A model generated the notes under the pieces. That model ran no database searches, was not told the DNA's origin, and saw only the letters and a list, made by a program, of their open reading frames with translations. A stretch of DNA of 64,000 nucleotides, from NCBI GenBank assembly GCA_031761405.1, contig JASEVX010000013.1, positions 39,818,601 to 39,882,600 of the forward strand, in the 5' to 3' direction. Below are positions 33,836-42,485 of this stretch, piece by piece; position 1 is the stretch's first letter, and each line of letters opens with the position of its first letter. A program made the translations under genes and the position numbers. The stretch comes from Serripes groenlandicus. Its lineage: Eukaryota > Mollusca > Bivalvia > Cardiida > Cardiidae.

Positions 33836-36721
33836 TTAGCATATAACTCGCTGAGACGCCACCAGTGGCCCCAGAGAGTGAAGATTTTCAGTTTGCTTAG
33901 ACATAGATCGCAGGTAGAAATTTGAAAAAGTCGATTGAGATTTCCATACCGCGGCACGAAGAATATCCTCTAAAGGCACATTGTTGGAAAAGGCCCAACT
34001 AGCGGAGAGTGCTCTAATTTCATGTGGACGAATCCGTAAAAACGAAAGATCGCGAACTGAAAGATTAGTGTAGGCTAATTTAATTGTACAGGATATCCAG
34101 CGGGAAATAGAAGCCGCTGATATATCCTTACATCCTATCAGAGGGAGAAACAACCTCTTCCTACGGCCCCTTGTCCCTTTAACTCTCTTAAGGTAAAGCT
34201 TAAGAGCTCTAACGGGACATAGAAGTCTGTCGGCATCCAACGGACCACAGCTCGCAGAAAGACTGGGAACCGTGATTGGTTTAGGAAGGACCGAAGGTAA
34301 CTGGTTCTTGGCTAAAAAACCTGACTGACAAAGCAGAGTGAACGAGCCATCAGATTCATTGAATCTGATGAAGCCGGTTTCTACTGAAAGCGCATGTAAC
34401 TCACTTCTACGACGCGCGGTCGCAAAGGCAAGAAGAAAGACAGTTTTGTAAGTTAAAAATTTTAACGAAGCAGAAGACAGAGGTTCGTACGGCGCCTTTG
34501 TAAGAGACCAAAGAACGCAAGATAAATCCCATTTTGGAGTTAAACTCCTACAAACGGGTTTATCTAGTTCGAATGATCGCATAAGTTCCGAGAGAAATGG
34601 ATTAGCACCAATACTCTCTCCCCCTTTGAACTTAAGCGTATTCGAAAGCATTGAACGATAACCTTTTATTGTGCTAACAGCTAGATCTTTATCTTCAAAA
34701 AGAAAAAGAAAGAAATCGGCAATCCTAGCTACAGAGGGACACTCAGGATTGATCGACCTAGCATGACACCAATCTGAGAAGACTGTCCACTTGGAATCAT
34801 AGACGATTCTAGTGGATCGTCTTCTGGATTGAGCGATGCGAGAGGCAACTTTTTGAGAAAAGTTTCTCTCTCGGATCGATCGCTTGATAATGTCCAAGCG
34901 TGAAGATGAAGCATTGCCGGGTTGGTATGAAGATGCCGCCCCGGTTGCTGAAACAGAAGGTCGTCTTGAAGAGGAAGACGTACTGGTTGTGCCGACAGGC
35001 AGGCCAGGAGGTCGTTGAACCAAGACCTCTGGGGCCAAAATGGCGCTATCAACAGGATTCTGCACTGTTGAGAACGAAGAACCTTTTGTAGTACGATCGG
35101 GACCAGAATGAACGGGGGAAACGCGTACCCGAATAGACGGTCCCAATCGAGGGTCAGTGCGTCCACTGCCCAGGCTGCAGGATCGTACATCGGTGACACA
35201 TAAAGTGGCAGCCGATGGTTGACTCTGGTGGCGAAAAGATCCACCAGTGGTGTCCCGATCCGCATGAATACAGAGTTTACTACACTCTGATTCAGTGTCC
35301 ATTCCGCCGGAAGAACTTTGTTTTGGCGGGATAGACTGTCCGCTAAGACATTCAAATGGCCGGGGACGTGTTTTACTAAGACTACTAACGACGTCGCCTG
35401 GCACCAAAGGAGTAACTTCCATGTCTCCAGAAAGAGTAGATGGGAGTGCGTTCCTCCTTGCCTGCGAATGTAGGACACAACAGTAGTATTGTCCGTCGAC
35501 AATAAAACAGTTGTGTTCGCAACGGAGGCAGAGAACTGTTTGAGAGCTAGCAGGACTGCTCTCAATTCTAAGTTGTTTATGTGCAAACAACGTTCCTCCG
35601 CTGTCCACATGCCCTGGGCTGTTAGGCCCTGTGGCTCTAAATGAGCTCCCCAACCCACAGCACTGGCATCTGTAAAAAGGTACAGATCCGGAGGTGATGT
35701 GATCAAGGGCACCCCTTGTAGATAGATTAACGGATCCAGCCACCACCGAAGGTGTGACTTGAAGAAATCCGTCAGAGCTATCTCCTGTTCCAGTGAGTCC
35801 ACAGACGGACGCCACCGGGACAGAAAAAGATACTGAAGGGGCCGCATGTGGAGCCTGCCTAGACTGACTAGGTCGGCTGCTGCACTCAGGGACCCCAGAA
35901 GTGACAGCATGGACCGGGCTGTTACCATAGCCTGGTCCAGAGTGAGTCTGATCTTCCGGAAAAGAGAATCGACTCTGTCCGAAGGGACCCGAATCACCGC
36001 TAGGTCGGTGAGAAAGGTCATCCCTACGAATGTAAACCTCTTTGACGGAACTAAGTCCGACTTCTGCGTATTGGGAATAAGGCCCAATCGCAGAATGGTC
36101 CGCCAGGCTAGAGACAGATCGTGAAGGAGAATTAAACGATCTGCTCTGTGGAGTAGCCAGTCGTCGAAGTATTGAAGAAGCTGGGGCCCGTTCATTCGTA
36201 GAAAGGCTCCCACAGCATTTATAATCTTCGTGAATACTCGAGGTGCGGACTTGAGGCCGAAGGGAAGTGCCCTGAATTGGTACACTTCTCCATTTACCAC
36301 AAACCGAAGGTATTTCCTCGACGAGGAAGCGATCGGAATGTGGTAATAGGCGTCTTGTAGGTCTAACGAGACCGCCCAGTCGTCCTTCCGAATAGCCATT
36401 CTGATGGAGCGGGCCGACTCCATCTTGAATTTCTCGACCGGTATTAATAGATTCAGGGCTGACAAATCTATCACCGGTCTCCACCGACCGTCTTTTTTCG
36501 GAACGAGAAAAAGACGGCTGTAGAAACCCCGAGTATTGGGGTTGAGAACCCTCTCTATGGCTTTCTTTTTCAGAAGTGATGTAATCACTTCTGACATGGT
36601 CGGATGGCGTGACGACAGATCGATGGGCACGCTTGTCATGGGAGGGGGGGAAACGAAAGGAATTAGATACCCTTCTTGTATCACGGATAAAATCCAACGA
36701 TCCTCCGTGATACTCCCCCAT
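33836..36721 (-). CDS. DIRS tyrosine recombinase ORF
   Basis: The recombinase domain is the last 320 or so of 961 codons (from about 34830 down). A core-binding part (KWTVFSDWCHARSIN) comes first. The catalytic set follows: Arg in ARRRSELHAL near residue 770, HEIR in RPHEIRALS near 900, and the Tyr nucleophile in SNFYLRSMS near 935. The first 640 or so codons lie opposite-in-frame over the RT gene and read as Ser/Arg-rich sequence, probably a shadow kept open by composition. No ATG lies just before the domain. Because this frame is -1 to RT, expression by frameshift, a spliced mRNA or internal initiation are all possible. It would integrate a circular DNA copy. Confidence 0.85.
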   Translation of the reverse strand: MGEYHGGSLDFIRDTRRVSNSFRFPPSHDKRAHRSVVTPSDHVRSDYITSEKESHREGSQPQYSGFLQPSFSRSEKRRSVETGDRFVSPESINTGREIQDGVGPLHQNGYSEGRLGGLVRPTRRLLPHSDRFLVEEIPSVCGKWRSVPIQGTSLRPQVRTSSIHEDYKCCGSLSTNERAPASSILRRLATPQSRSFNSPSRSVSSLADHSAIGPYSQYAEVGLSSVKEVYIRRDDLSHRPSGDSGPFGQSRFSFPEDQTHSGPGYGNSPVHAVTSGVPECSSRPSQSRQAPHAAPSVSFSVPVASVCGLTGTGDSSDGFLQVTPSVVAGSVNLSTRGALDHITSGSVPFYRCQCCGLGSSFRATGPNSPGHVDSGGTLFAHKQLRIESSPASSQTVLCLRCEHNCFIVDGQYYCCVLHSQARRNALPSTLSGDMEVTPLVPGDVVSSLSKTRPRPFECLSGQSIPPKQSSSGGMDTESECSKLCIHADRDTTGGSFRHQSQPSAATLCVTDVRSCSLGSGRTDPRLGPSIRVRVSPVHSGPDRTTKGSSFSTVQNPVDSAILAPEVLVQRPPGLPVGTTSTSSSSRRPSVSATGAASSYQPGNASSSRLDIIKRSIRERNFSQKVASRIAQSRRRSTRIVYDSKWTVFSDWCHARSINPECPSVARIADFFLFLFEDKDLAVSTIKGYRSMLSNTLKFKGGESIGANPFLSELMRSFELDKPVCRSLTPKWDLSCVLWSLTKAPYEPLSSASLKFLTYKTVFLLAFATARRRSELHALSVETGFIRFNESDGSFTLLCQSGFLAKNQLPSVLPKPITVPSLSASCGPLDADRLLCPVRALKLYLKRVKGTRGRRKRLFLPLIGCKDISAASISRWISCTIKLAYTNLSVRDLSFLRIRPHEIRALSASWAFSNNVPLEDILRAAVWKSQSTFSNFYLRSMSKQTENLHSLGPLVASQRVIC

Positions 36722-36879
36722 TCTTCCCTGAAAAATGACAGGCGGCCCCCTACTGCAATCTCCGGCCTCGGGATAGTCATAGAGAGGTGCGTACCCCTAG
36801 GGCTGCGGCCTAGGAGCCGTACCATACCTGGAAGTATGCTTCGGCTTAGCTCCCGTGAAACGGGGCTTCGGTTTAGCAT
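34729..36879 (-). CDS. DIRS reverse transcriptase / RNase H / methylase-like ORF
   Basis: The 716-codon frame shows RT motifs: SRLFLVPKKDGRWRPVIDLS near residues 121-140, SLDLQDAYYHIPI near 171-183, LPFGLKSAPRVF near 205-216, and the catalytic YFDD at 237-240. RNase H follows with LFTDASAVGWGAH near 400, a Glu in NNLELRA and a LADSLSR end. A C-terminal domain with DLFATR near 545 and IAPFWPQRSWF matches the methylase-like region of DIRS elements. It copies element RNA into DNA. The first 27 or so codons overlap the gag-like 2 ORF in another frame, so the true start is unsure. Confidence 0.9.
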   Translation of the reverse strand: MLNRSPVSRELSRSILPGMVRLLGRSPRGTHLSMTIPRPEIAVGGRLSFFREEWGSITEDRWILSVIQEGYLIPFVSPPPMTSVPIDLSSRHPTMSEVITSLLKKKAIERVLNPNTRGFYSRLFLVPKKDGRWRPVIDLSALNLLIPVEKFKMESARSIRMAIRKDDWAVSLDLQDAYYHIPIASSSRKYLRFVVNGEVYQFRALPFGLKSAPRVFTKIINAVGAFLRMNGPQLLQYFDDWLLHRADRLILLHDLSLAWRTILRLGLIPNTQKSDLVPSKRFTFVGMTFLTDLAVIRVPSDRVDSLFRKIRLTLDQAMVTARSMLSLLGSLSAAADLVSLGRLHMRPLQYLFLSRWRPSVDSLEQEIALTDFFKSHLRWWLDPLIYLQGVPLITSPPDLYLFTDASAVGWGAHLEPQGLTAQGMWTAEERCLHINNLELRAVLLALKQFSASVANTTVLLSTDNTTVVSYIRRQGGTHSHLLFLETWKLLLWCQATSLVVLVKHVPGHLNVLADSLSRQNKVLPAEWTLNQSVVNSVFMRIGTPLVDLFATRVNHRLPLYVSPMYDPAAWAVDALTLDWDRLFGYAFPPFILVPIVLQKVLRSQQCRILLIAPFWPQRSWFNDLLACLSAQPVRLPLQDDLLFQQPGRHLHTNPAMLHLHAWTLSSDRSERETFLKKLPLASLNPEDDPLESSMIPSGQSSQIGVMLGRSILSVPL

Positions 36880-38005
36880 ACTTCCGGCCCGTGGAAGGAG
36901 GTTGTTTAGGCGGTACAGCCTTCACTTCCTGTTTCTGCTTTTTCGCCGGGGGCTTCCTAGTATTAGTCCATTTAGCCGCCGGTGCAGAGTATTTACGACT
37001 CTGTGACAAAGCATTTACTGCACTCGCCGAAAGGCGTCTGGATTGTTCTGACGAATCAGTAACAGTCACTGCAGCAATCCTTCCACCAAAGAGAAGATTG
37101 GAGGATAAGGGGGCGGCTCTTAAGCTGTCCTTGCTATTTTGTAGCAGAGAAGAGGATTTGACAAGTGTCGCATCTCTCCTCGCGGACAGCATTTCCGTGG
37201 CGTTCTGCAAATTCAGAGCCATCAGGTGCCGATTCCCCGTATCGAAAGCCTCCAGAATTCTGCTAGCCCCTCTGCTAGAGACATTCTCCTCTTTAAGTAG
37301 CAGTGCCAGAGCTATGGCGAAATGATCGTCATGTGAAGCCACCATGACTCCCAGACGCGCTCTGGCCTCCCATCTCTCAACCAGTTTAGCACTAACTGTG
37401 ATTGAGGTGGGTGCAGTTAATCCCAAAGTGGACGCATCTCCGTCTAAGGCCGGCACTTTAACGGGAAAGAACTCCTTCGAAGCTACATAAGCCTTAGGAG
37501 ACACCCATTCCTTAGAGATGGCCAGTGGGACCGACCAGGCTGACTCAACAGTGTCTAATGACCTGGTGGACTGCAGTTGGTCCAATAACCTTCCCAAGTT
37601 ATTCGCCTGCGGAAGTAACTGTAATGGAGTTGTAGACCCTCCTATCTCCGCATTATGTTCTTCCAAACTTGAAAGGTTTTTACGACGTGGGGGAGCGTCG
37701 ATCTTAGGGCAGAGCGTACTAGGCACTACCCTAAAAACTTCTTCAATAGCCTGCTGCAGGGACCAACGATCCGCAGCCGGCTCGTCTTCTATAGGTAATA
37801 GACTTTCCGTTTCTTCGTCAGACGAAGAAGTGGAGGATTGTCTAGGCCTACGACGAGAAGTATTGTGCTTAACCGGACTTCCCACCGGTTGACCAATTTC
37901 CGATCCAGAAATGGATTCATTCTCTGATAAATCCATAAGCTGGTGACGATCATGTGAACTCAACCTTCTATCCGCAGCAGAGAAAGGTTGCGCAGAGTCA
38001 ATCAT
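36797..38005 (-). CDS. DIRS gag-like ORF 2
   Basis: It codes 402 aa and starts at an ATG that overlaps the stop of ORF 1 as ATGA (38002-38005). A Ser/Glu-rich start is followed by a helical region with ASRILEAFDTGNRHLMALNL and a LLFGGR motif near residues 304-309, both typical of DIRS ORF1 proteins. A Lys/Pro/Arg-rich basic tail probably binds RNA. It ends inside the start of the RT frame. It may be the second half of a single gag read through coupled reinitiation, or the result of a frameshift mutation. Confidence 0.82.
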   Translation of the reverse strand: MIDSAQPFSAADRRLSSHDRHQLMDLSENESISGSEIGQPVGSPVKHNTSRRRPRQSSTSSSDEETESLLPIEDEPAADRWSLQQAIEEVFRVVPSTLCPKIDAPPRRKNLSSLEEHNAEIGGSTTPLQLLPQANNLGRLLDQLQSTRSLDTVESAWSVPLAISKEWVSPKAYVASKEFFPVKVPALDGDASTLGLTAPTSITVSAKLVERWEARARLGVMVASHDDHFAIALALLLKEENVSSRGASRILEAFDTGNRHLMALNLQNATEMLSARRDATLVKSSSLLQNSKDSLRAAPLSSNLLFGGRIAAVTVTDSSEQSRRLSASAVNALSQSRKYSAPAAKWTNTRKPPAKKQKQEVKAVPPKQPPSTGRKYAKPKPRFTGAKPKHTSRYGTAPRPQP

Positions 38006-39399
38006 CGGAGCCGACTCACTGTATGTGATCTTTTCGACTTCCCCTTAACGGAACAAGCAATATTCCGATCGGGGGATTGCCTTTCAAAGGACTGCCTCTT
38101 GGAGAGGTGTCCTTCCGGGAGTCGTAAATTCCTATAATCAGGAATTTGACGATCACGGTAGGCATCACTAACCTGTCTGTCATAGAACCGATCACTCCTT
38201 CGAAACGAAGGTTGGTAACGTGGAGGAGTAATATCTCTTGAATAATACACTGTTCCCCTAGGAGAACGGAATGATTTTCTCGATATGTACTCTCCGTAAT
38301 CTATGTCAGCAGGTTGGTTATTAAAACCTGGTAAACCAGTGTTCTGAATATCCAAATAATCAGGCTGTGCTGCGAAAGAATGATAACGTGTATCTATCCG
38401 ATCGAGACGCACTGATCCCGGTTGCCTGGTACCGGGTTGCCCGGTACCTGGTTGACCGGTGGCAGGTCGAGTCATGTATGAATGACTGCCTTGCTGATTC
38501 TCCCATTCATCTTGAAATGAATCACCCATGTCCTCATTTCCGGTGTATGGATTAGTCATGCTGAATTGACTGACAGAATGCCCGGTCGCTTCATGCAGCC
38601 CGGTGCCCGGTCCGGTGACTGGTCGTATCATTCTAGAATGATTGCCCGGTTGCCCGGTGACCTGTCTCGTCATTTCAAAATGACTGCCTGGTTGCCCGGT
38701 GCCCGATTTAACCAAGGTAATATGACTGTCCAGTTTCCCGGAACCCGGTTGCCCGGTACCCGGTCGCCCGGAGTCATAAGGGTTTTGCCCGGAAGCATCA
38801 CCCTGTGGACCAATGATAGGCAATTGTAATGCTCCATCACCGGTCCCCAAATTCTGCCCGCCGACCGGGTAATTTGGAACTCTGCTGTAGGCTTCCGAAG
38901 AATGCCTATCAACTGAGTGTGGTGAAAGAGGGGGCCATTCTGTTAGGTTTCCCTGAGAATGCCCCATTGCCTCACCCGAAGGTTCAGCACTAACACCAAT
39001 CGTCTGTTTTTGACCAGACGATATCATACGTTCCTCCGAACTTCGAGACGGTCCCGTCGTGGCTGTTACAGAGGCGTATGTCTTGACTGAAGATTGAAAA
39101 GCTCTGTCCTTCCGTCTAATCAACCCAGTCGTGGAGTCTGTTGGGGAAAAACCCTCGAATTCCCCTTCGCTCGTAGAGCTAATACTTACCTTCTTCTTCA
39201 AAGGAACAGTTTTACTCTTACGGCTTTTGTGAGTCCTCCTCGATATGGCCTGTTTCCAAACGGAAGCCGACCATAACGAACAGAACTCACATGGTGAATC
39301 CTTTGTGCACTTAGTGCACGCAATGCAGGAAGAGTGCGTGTCCCACAAGGCCACTAAATGACCGCATGAGCCACGCCTCTGTTCACCATTATGTGACAT
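38002..39399 (-). CDS. DIRS gag-like ORF 1 with Cys/His cluster
   Basis: It codes 465 aa. The N-terminus holds C12, H14, H22, C25, C28, C31, C37 and C40, a likely zinc-binding cluster (HSSCIACTKC, then CEFC) as at the start of other DIRS gag proteins. Residues about 200-345 are low-complexity repeats of GTGQPG separated by His/Met-Thr-Arg units. A Tyr/Arg/Ser-rich C-terminus follows. The stop overlaps the next start as ATGA. Its likely role is packaging the element RNA. Confidence 0.82.
   Translation of the reverse strand: MSHNGEQRRGSCGHLVALWDTHSSCIACTKCTKDSPCEFCSLWSASVWKQAISRRTHKSRKSKTVPLKKKVSISSTSEGEFEGFSPTDSTTGLIRRKDRAFQSSVKTYASVTATTGPSRSSEERMISSGQKQTIGVSAEPSGEAMGHSQGNLTEWPPLSPHSVDRHSSEAYSRVPNYPVGGQNLGTGDGALQLPIIGPQGDASGQNPYDSGRPGTGQPGSGKLDSHITLVKSGTGQPGSHFEMTRQVTGQPGNHSRMIRPVTGPGTGLHEATGHSVSQFSMTNPYTGNEDMGDSFQDEWENQQGSHSYMTRPATGQPGTGQPGTRQPGSVRLDRIDTRYHSFAAQPDYLDIQNTGLPGFNNQPADIDYGEYISRKSFRSPRGTVYYSRDITPPRYQPSFRRSDRFYDRQVSDAYRDRQIPDYRNLRLPEGHLSKRQSFERQSPDRNIACSVKGKSKRSHTVSRLR
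38390..38800. repeat. Imperfect tandem repeats inside DIRS gag-like ORF 1
   Basis: CCCGGTTGCCCGGTACC-like units alternate with short spacers coding His-x-x-Met-Thr-Arg. They encode the GTGQPG repeats. Confidence 0.75.
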
Positions 39400-39876
39400 A
39401 GTATAATTACGAAATCAAATTACGAAGTTCAAAAACAAAAAATAATATTTTCTATTCTTTTATTTCACTACTCGTTTTTACGGACGTAATTCAATGAAAA
39501 AATATTTTTTAAATATTCTCCAAATGTCTATGTAATTATACAAAACAACAACAAAGGCGATAAACAATATTATCGCTACCGGATCGGGAAATCTCACCGT
39601 TGAAAATTAATTGAAAAATTAATGCACGGTCATTCAAGACCCGACTCGTAACTGAAATAGTGGGTGGGGTAACCACCCGCGGCTCTCAGCTAGTTGTTAC
39701 TACAAAAAAACACAACTTAAACACAAACAATAAATAAACAAAGTTCAAGTTCAAGAAGTAAATGTACAGTTTAACTGAATGAATTGACCCGTTAAAGCGA
39801 AAGCTTTAACTAGACAACGAAAATAAATTTAGAAAAATGAAAATAAATTCAAGCCTGTAGGTCGGTGTGTCCAGGA
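39400..39876. other. DIRS leader region
   Basis: AT-rich non-coding DNA between the right inverted repeat and the first ORF. It probably contains the element promoter and leader, but no element is identifiable. Confidence 0.5.
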
Positions 39877-40052
39877 AACTAAAAGTGACACGTTGACCTC
39901 GTGCGCCGGTATTTACCGGTGACCGTGTATATCACACAGGCGTGAGGGATACGCTAGGCGAGTTCTTTTTCTGGATGAATTAAGGGTTAGGAGATGTATA
40001 TATCAGGTAATAAATGACTGGTAATGTATTTTTGACATAAAAATATGTTTTA
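39877..40052. repeat. DIRS right terminal inverted repeat
   Basis: Reverse complement of 33336-33508 with only a few changes near the outer end (GTAATGTA here, GTAAGTA there). The last 9 bases extend past the part copied in the internal complementary region. Confidence 0.88.
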
Positions 40053-40055
40053 GCT

Positions 40056-40232
40056 AGAGTCAAACCTGTGCCAAAGACCACCTTCATTTAGCAATTCCCT
40101 GTCTATAGCAACCACATTTTTAATCCCAAATTACTCATTGTCTGCTGAAATGATCCTGTAATTAAAGACCACCTGTTAAAAAGACCAGATTGTTTCATTC
40201 CCACAGGTGGTCTTTTTAACACAGGTTGGACT
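40056..40232. mobile_element. Short foldback repeat
   Basis: AGAGTCAAACCTGTG at the left and CACAGGTTGGACTGT at the right are inverted. AAAGACCACC and GGTGGTCTTT form an inner inverted pair. It is probably a small MITE. Confidence 0.55.
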
Positions 40233-41460
40233 GTATCCTTATAAATATTAGTTTGAACCTTTTCCACATACAAACAAATATCAGCAGACTACTTTTAAAA
40301 ACATTTTTGGAAAACGTGAAATCGCTCATTACATTTTTTAACGAATTATTTTTTCTCAAAAAATAATACAGTTAACGCGATCGTGTTTTTTTTCCGGAAG
40401 TCACGGTTAAACTACACTTCCGCTTAGAATACACATTCGCTGCACCTAAATAGTCCTAGTATTTTTTCGATATTAAAATGACTTCTACGTGTTATTTCAA
40501 TACAGTGAAGTCATAATTATACTATCGAATCATCATAGATAATCAATTTTCTAGAAAATATCAAATTAACAGTACGCGCATATATATTTCATTTGTCGGC
40601 AGGTACGTATAAGGCACGAGTATGAATTTTAGTCGTATGCCCATTCACTAGAAGTCGACCCCACGCTGTATAGAACAATGTTAATCTCACAAATATGCCA
40701 CTACGCAGAGCTCAGTGAAATAGTCAGTGTGCATTTTAAACGCTCGCATCGCCGTTGTTTCTCCTTTTTCCAACATGATAACGATGATCAAAGTGGCTTT
40801 CTAATTATAGATCATGGTTTACATACGCGCGCATTCAGTTAGCTAAATATATATACGAAAGTAACGCTCATACGTGTATCAAAGTACCATGGTGTAATGG
40901 AGAGCATGTAGAACTACTAATCATAGACTACTTTTGGACGCGAGTTCGAGTCCCAATAGGAACAGATCTTTTTTTATTTTTTTAATTCTTATTTTATGCG
41001 ATTTGTTAAACATTATAGATTTATAATAATTAATTCACTCACATGAAACATAGTTATAATATAAGCCGAAATCCTGGATCCGCCGCTGGTGACGAAAACA
41101 AATCGAACTAACAATGTAAATGTCACAAATATGCCATGGGTGTTTCGACAGACTTTACGCAGAGCTCAGTGAAAGAGTTAGTGTGCATGTTAAACGCTCG
41201 CATCGCCGTTGAAATCCTACATTTACTAAAACTGTCAACTGATAAAAAAAATCTCTGGACAAAAATATTAATAATAATAAAATAGACTAAATTGTGCAAT
41301 AGCATGATCAATTGCATTCATAAATTAGATTTTACAATACATGTTCAAAATAATTCGTTACTTGTACTTTCAGTACTTTGATTATGTCTCTAGTGGTCAA
41401 CAAAAGGTTATATTCAGGTTTCTTAGGTTAAATTCTTGTTTAGCTTTCCTAAACACTAAG
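40233..41460. other. Non-coding, with a direct duplication
   Basis: Bases about 40674-40757 and 41112-41214 share CACAAATATGCCA and ACGCAGAGCTCAGTGAAA, then AAACGCTCGCATCGCCGTTG. They are direct repeats 440 bp apart. A decayed MITE left arm lies at 40256-40340. No gene is seen. Confidence 0.5.
40887..40967 (+). pseudogene. tRNA-like sequence, probably not a working tRNA
   Basis: GGTGTAATGGAGAGC resembles an A box and GAGTTCGAGTCCC is a good B box, followed by a T-rich run. The ends do not pair into a proper 7-bp acceptor stem. Confidence 0.35.
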
Positions 41461-41463
41461 TAC

Positions 41464-41640
41464 CCGCCTCTGTGCTGTAATGGTAGAACTTCCGCCTCTG
41501 GTTCTGGAGGTTGCGGGTTAAATCCCCTCAGACAAGTCATACCAAAGACTTTAAAAATGGTAGTAATGACTGCCCTTCTTGGCGCTCAGGTTTGTGAGGG
41601 AAGCATTACGACTGACTGGTTGGAGTTGTAAGGCTTTCCT
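41464..41640 (+). mobile_element. tRNA-derived SINE, 3' truncated
   Basis: The head CCGCCTCTGTGCTGTAATGG with GCGGGTTAAATCCCC leads to CATACCAAAGACTTTAAAAA and GCGCTCAGG. It stops before the usual tail. Confidence 0.68.
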
Positions 41641-41803
41641 CACATACAAATGCTTTCTGACGCTTTTGGGGCAGACTATGTTGAAAATATTGTCGCAAAA
41701 GGAGAAAATGCTCATCATTTTATAGAGGTTTAATTACCACATTTTTTCCGGGTGTTATCAAAGTCGACTGCTTCAGATTTGTCATATGTGGGAAAAGGGT
41801 TAA
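41641..41803 (+). mobile_element. TTAA MITE, internally shortened
   Basis: TTTCCTCACATACAAATGC to ATGTGGGAAAAGGGTTAA, lacking most of the central hairpin. Confidence 0.65.
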
Positions 41804-41819
41804 CTGATTACCTCAGCAG

Positions 41820-42110
41820 CAGAATTAATATTTTTAGAGTTGTGACATGCTGCAGAGTCTTTGGAAAGCGTCTGTTTGTGTGAAAGGTTTAATCCAGACG
41901 TGTTTGGGCTGATCTGCAGAAGATCACTTGAATACAAAATGTCAAAAGGAGAAATTTTAATGAAATCCTAATGAGCGAATTTGCGTTTAACCACAATGTT
42001 TTCAACTCGATTTATTAATACTTATGATTTCATTAATTAAATATTTTCATATTTCTTTCAAATGTTTAAGTTGTCTGCTGCGGCTTTTTGGTTAGTTCGG
42101 AAAGGATTAC
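41820..42110. mobile_element. Degenerate TTAA MITE
   Basis: AGGAGAAATTTTAATG near 41950, ACCACAATGTTTTCAACTCG near 41990 and TTGTCTGCTGCGGC near 42070 mark a worn copy. Confidence 0.5.
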
Positions 42111-42250
42111 GAACAATGAAAGTCATTATAAGACTATTAGAGAGGTTTAACCACAAAAGAGACACATAATTGCAGACACTTGTATCTTAATTATCTATTG
42201 TCATCTGAAAACTTTCTTTGAAGTATTTTGTAAATTAGTTACATATATCA

Positions 42251-42452
42251 TTAACCCTTTCCCTGATATAGACGCTTACTGACGCTTCAGCAGCAGACGC
42301 CTTTCAAAACGCGCAATTTCTCCTTCTGCCACAATGTTTTCAACTGTTTTCAGTAATTATATATACCTACATTTATAGAGCTTTTCCCTGTGTTTGCCTA
42401 GATACTTTCTAAGTCATCTGCTGCAGAATTGTTGCATGTGGGAAAGGGTTAA
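42251..42452 (+). mobile_element. TTAA MITE
   Basis: TTAA at both ends, with CCCTTTCCCTGATATAGACGC and GCATGTGGGAAAGGG as termini. The hairpin loop is partly deleted. Confidence 0.85.
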
Positions 42453-42485
42453 GTATGTAACAATTTAAGCGTCTACCTGGTAATG

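Larger units (their letters stand above)
33314..40052 (-). mobile_element. DIRS-type tyrosine-recombinase retrotransposon, near intact
   Basis: It has inverted termini (33336-33508 and 39877-40052) that look almost identical, and an internal complementary region at 33556-33650 that joins the complements of both outer ends, the arrangement known for DIRS elements. All proteins read on the minus strand in the order gag-like 1, gag-like 2, RT/RNase H/methylase-like, tyrosine recombinase. No integrase, protease or long direct repeats occur. Near-identical ends and long open frames point to recent activity. It lies between genes A and B. Confidence 0.9.

Noticed and set aside
35846..37325. Plus-strand ORFs opposite the DIRS RT and gag genes
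   Set aside because: They are antisense shadows of well-supported coding frames with no domain of their own.
33314..40052. LTR retrotransposon or endogenous retrovirus
   Set aside because: There are no direct long terminal repeats, protease or DDE integrase. The inverted ends, internal complementary region and tyrosine recombinase identify DIRS.
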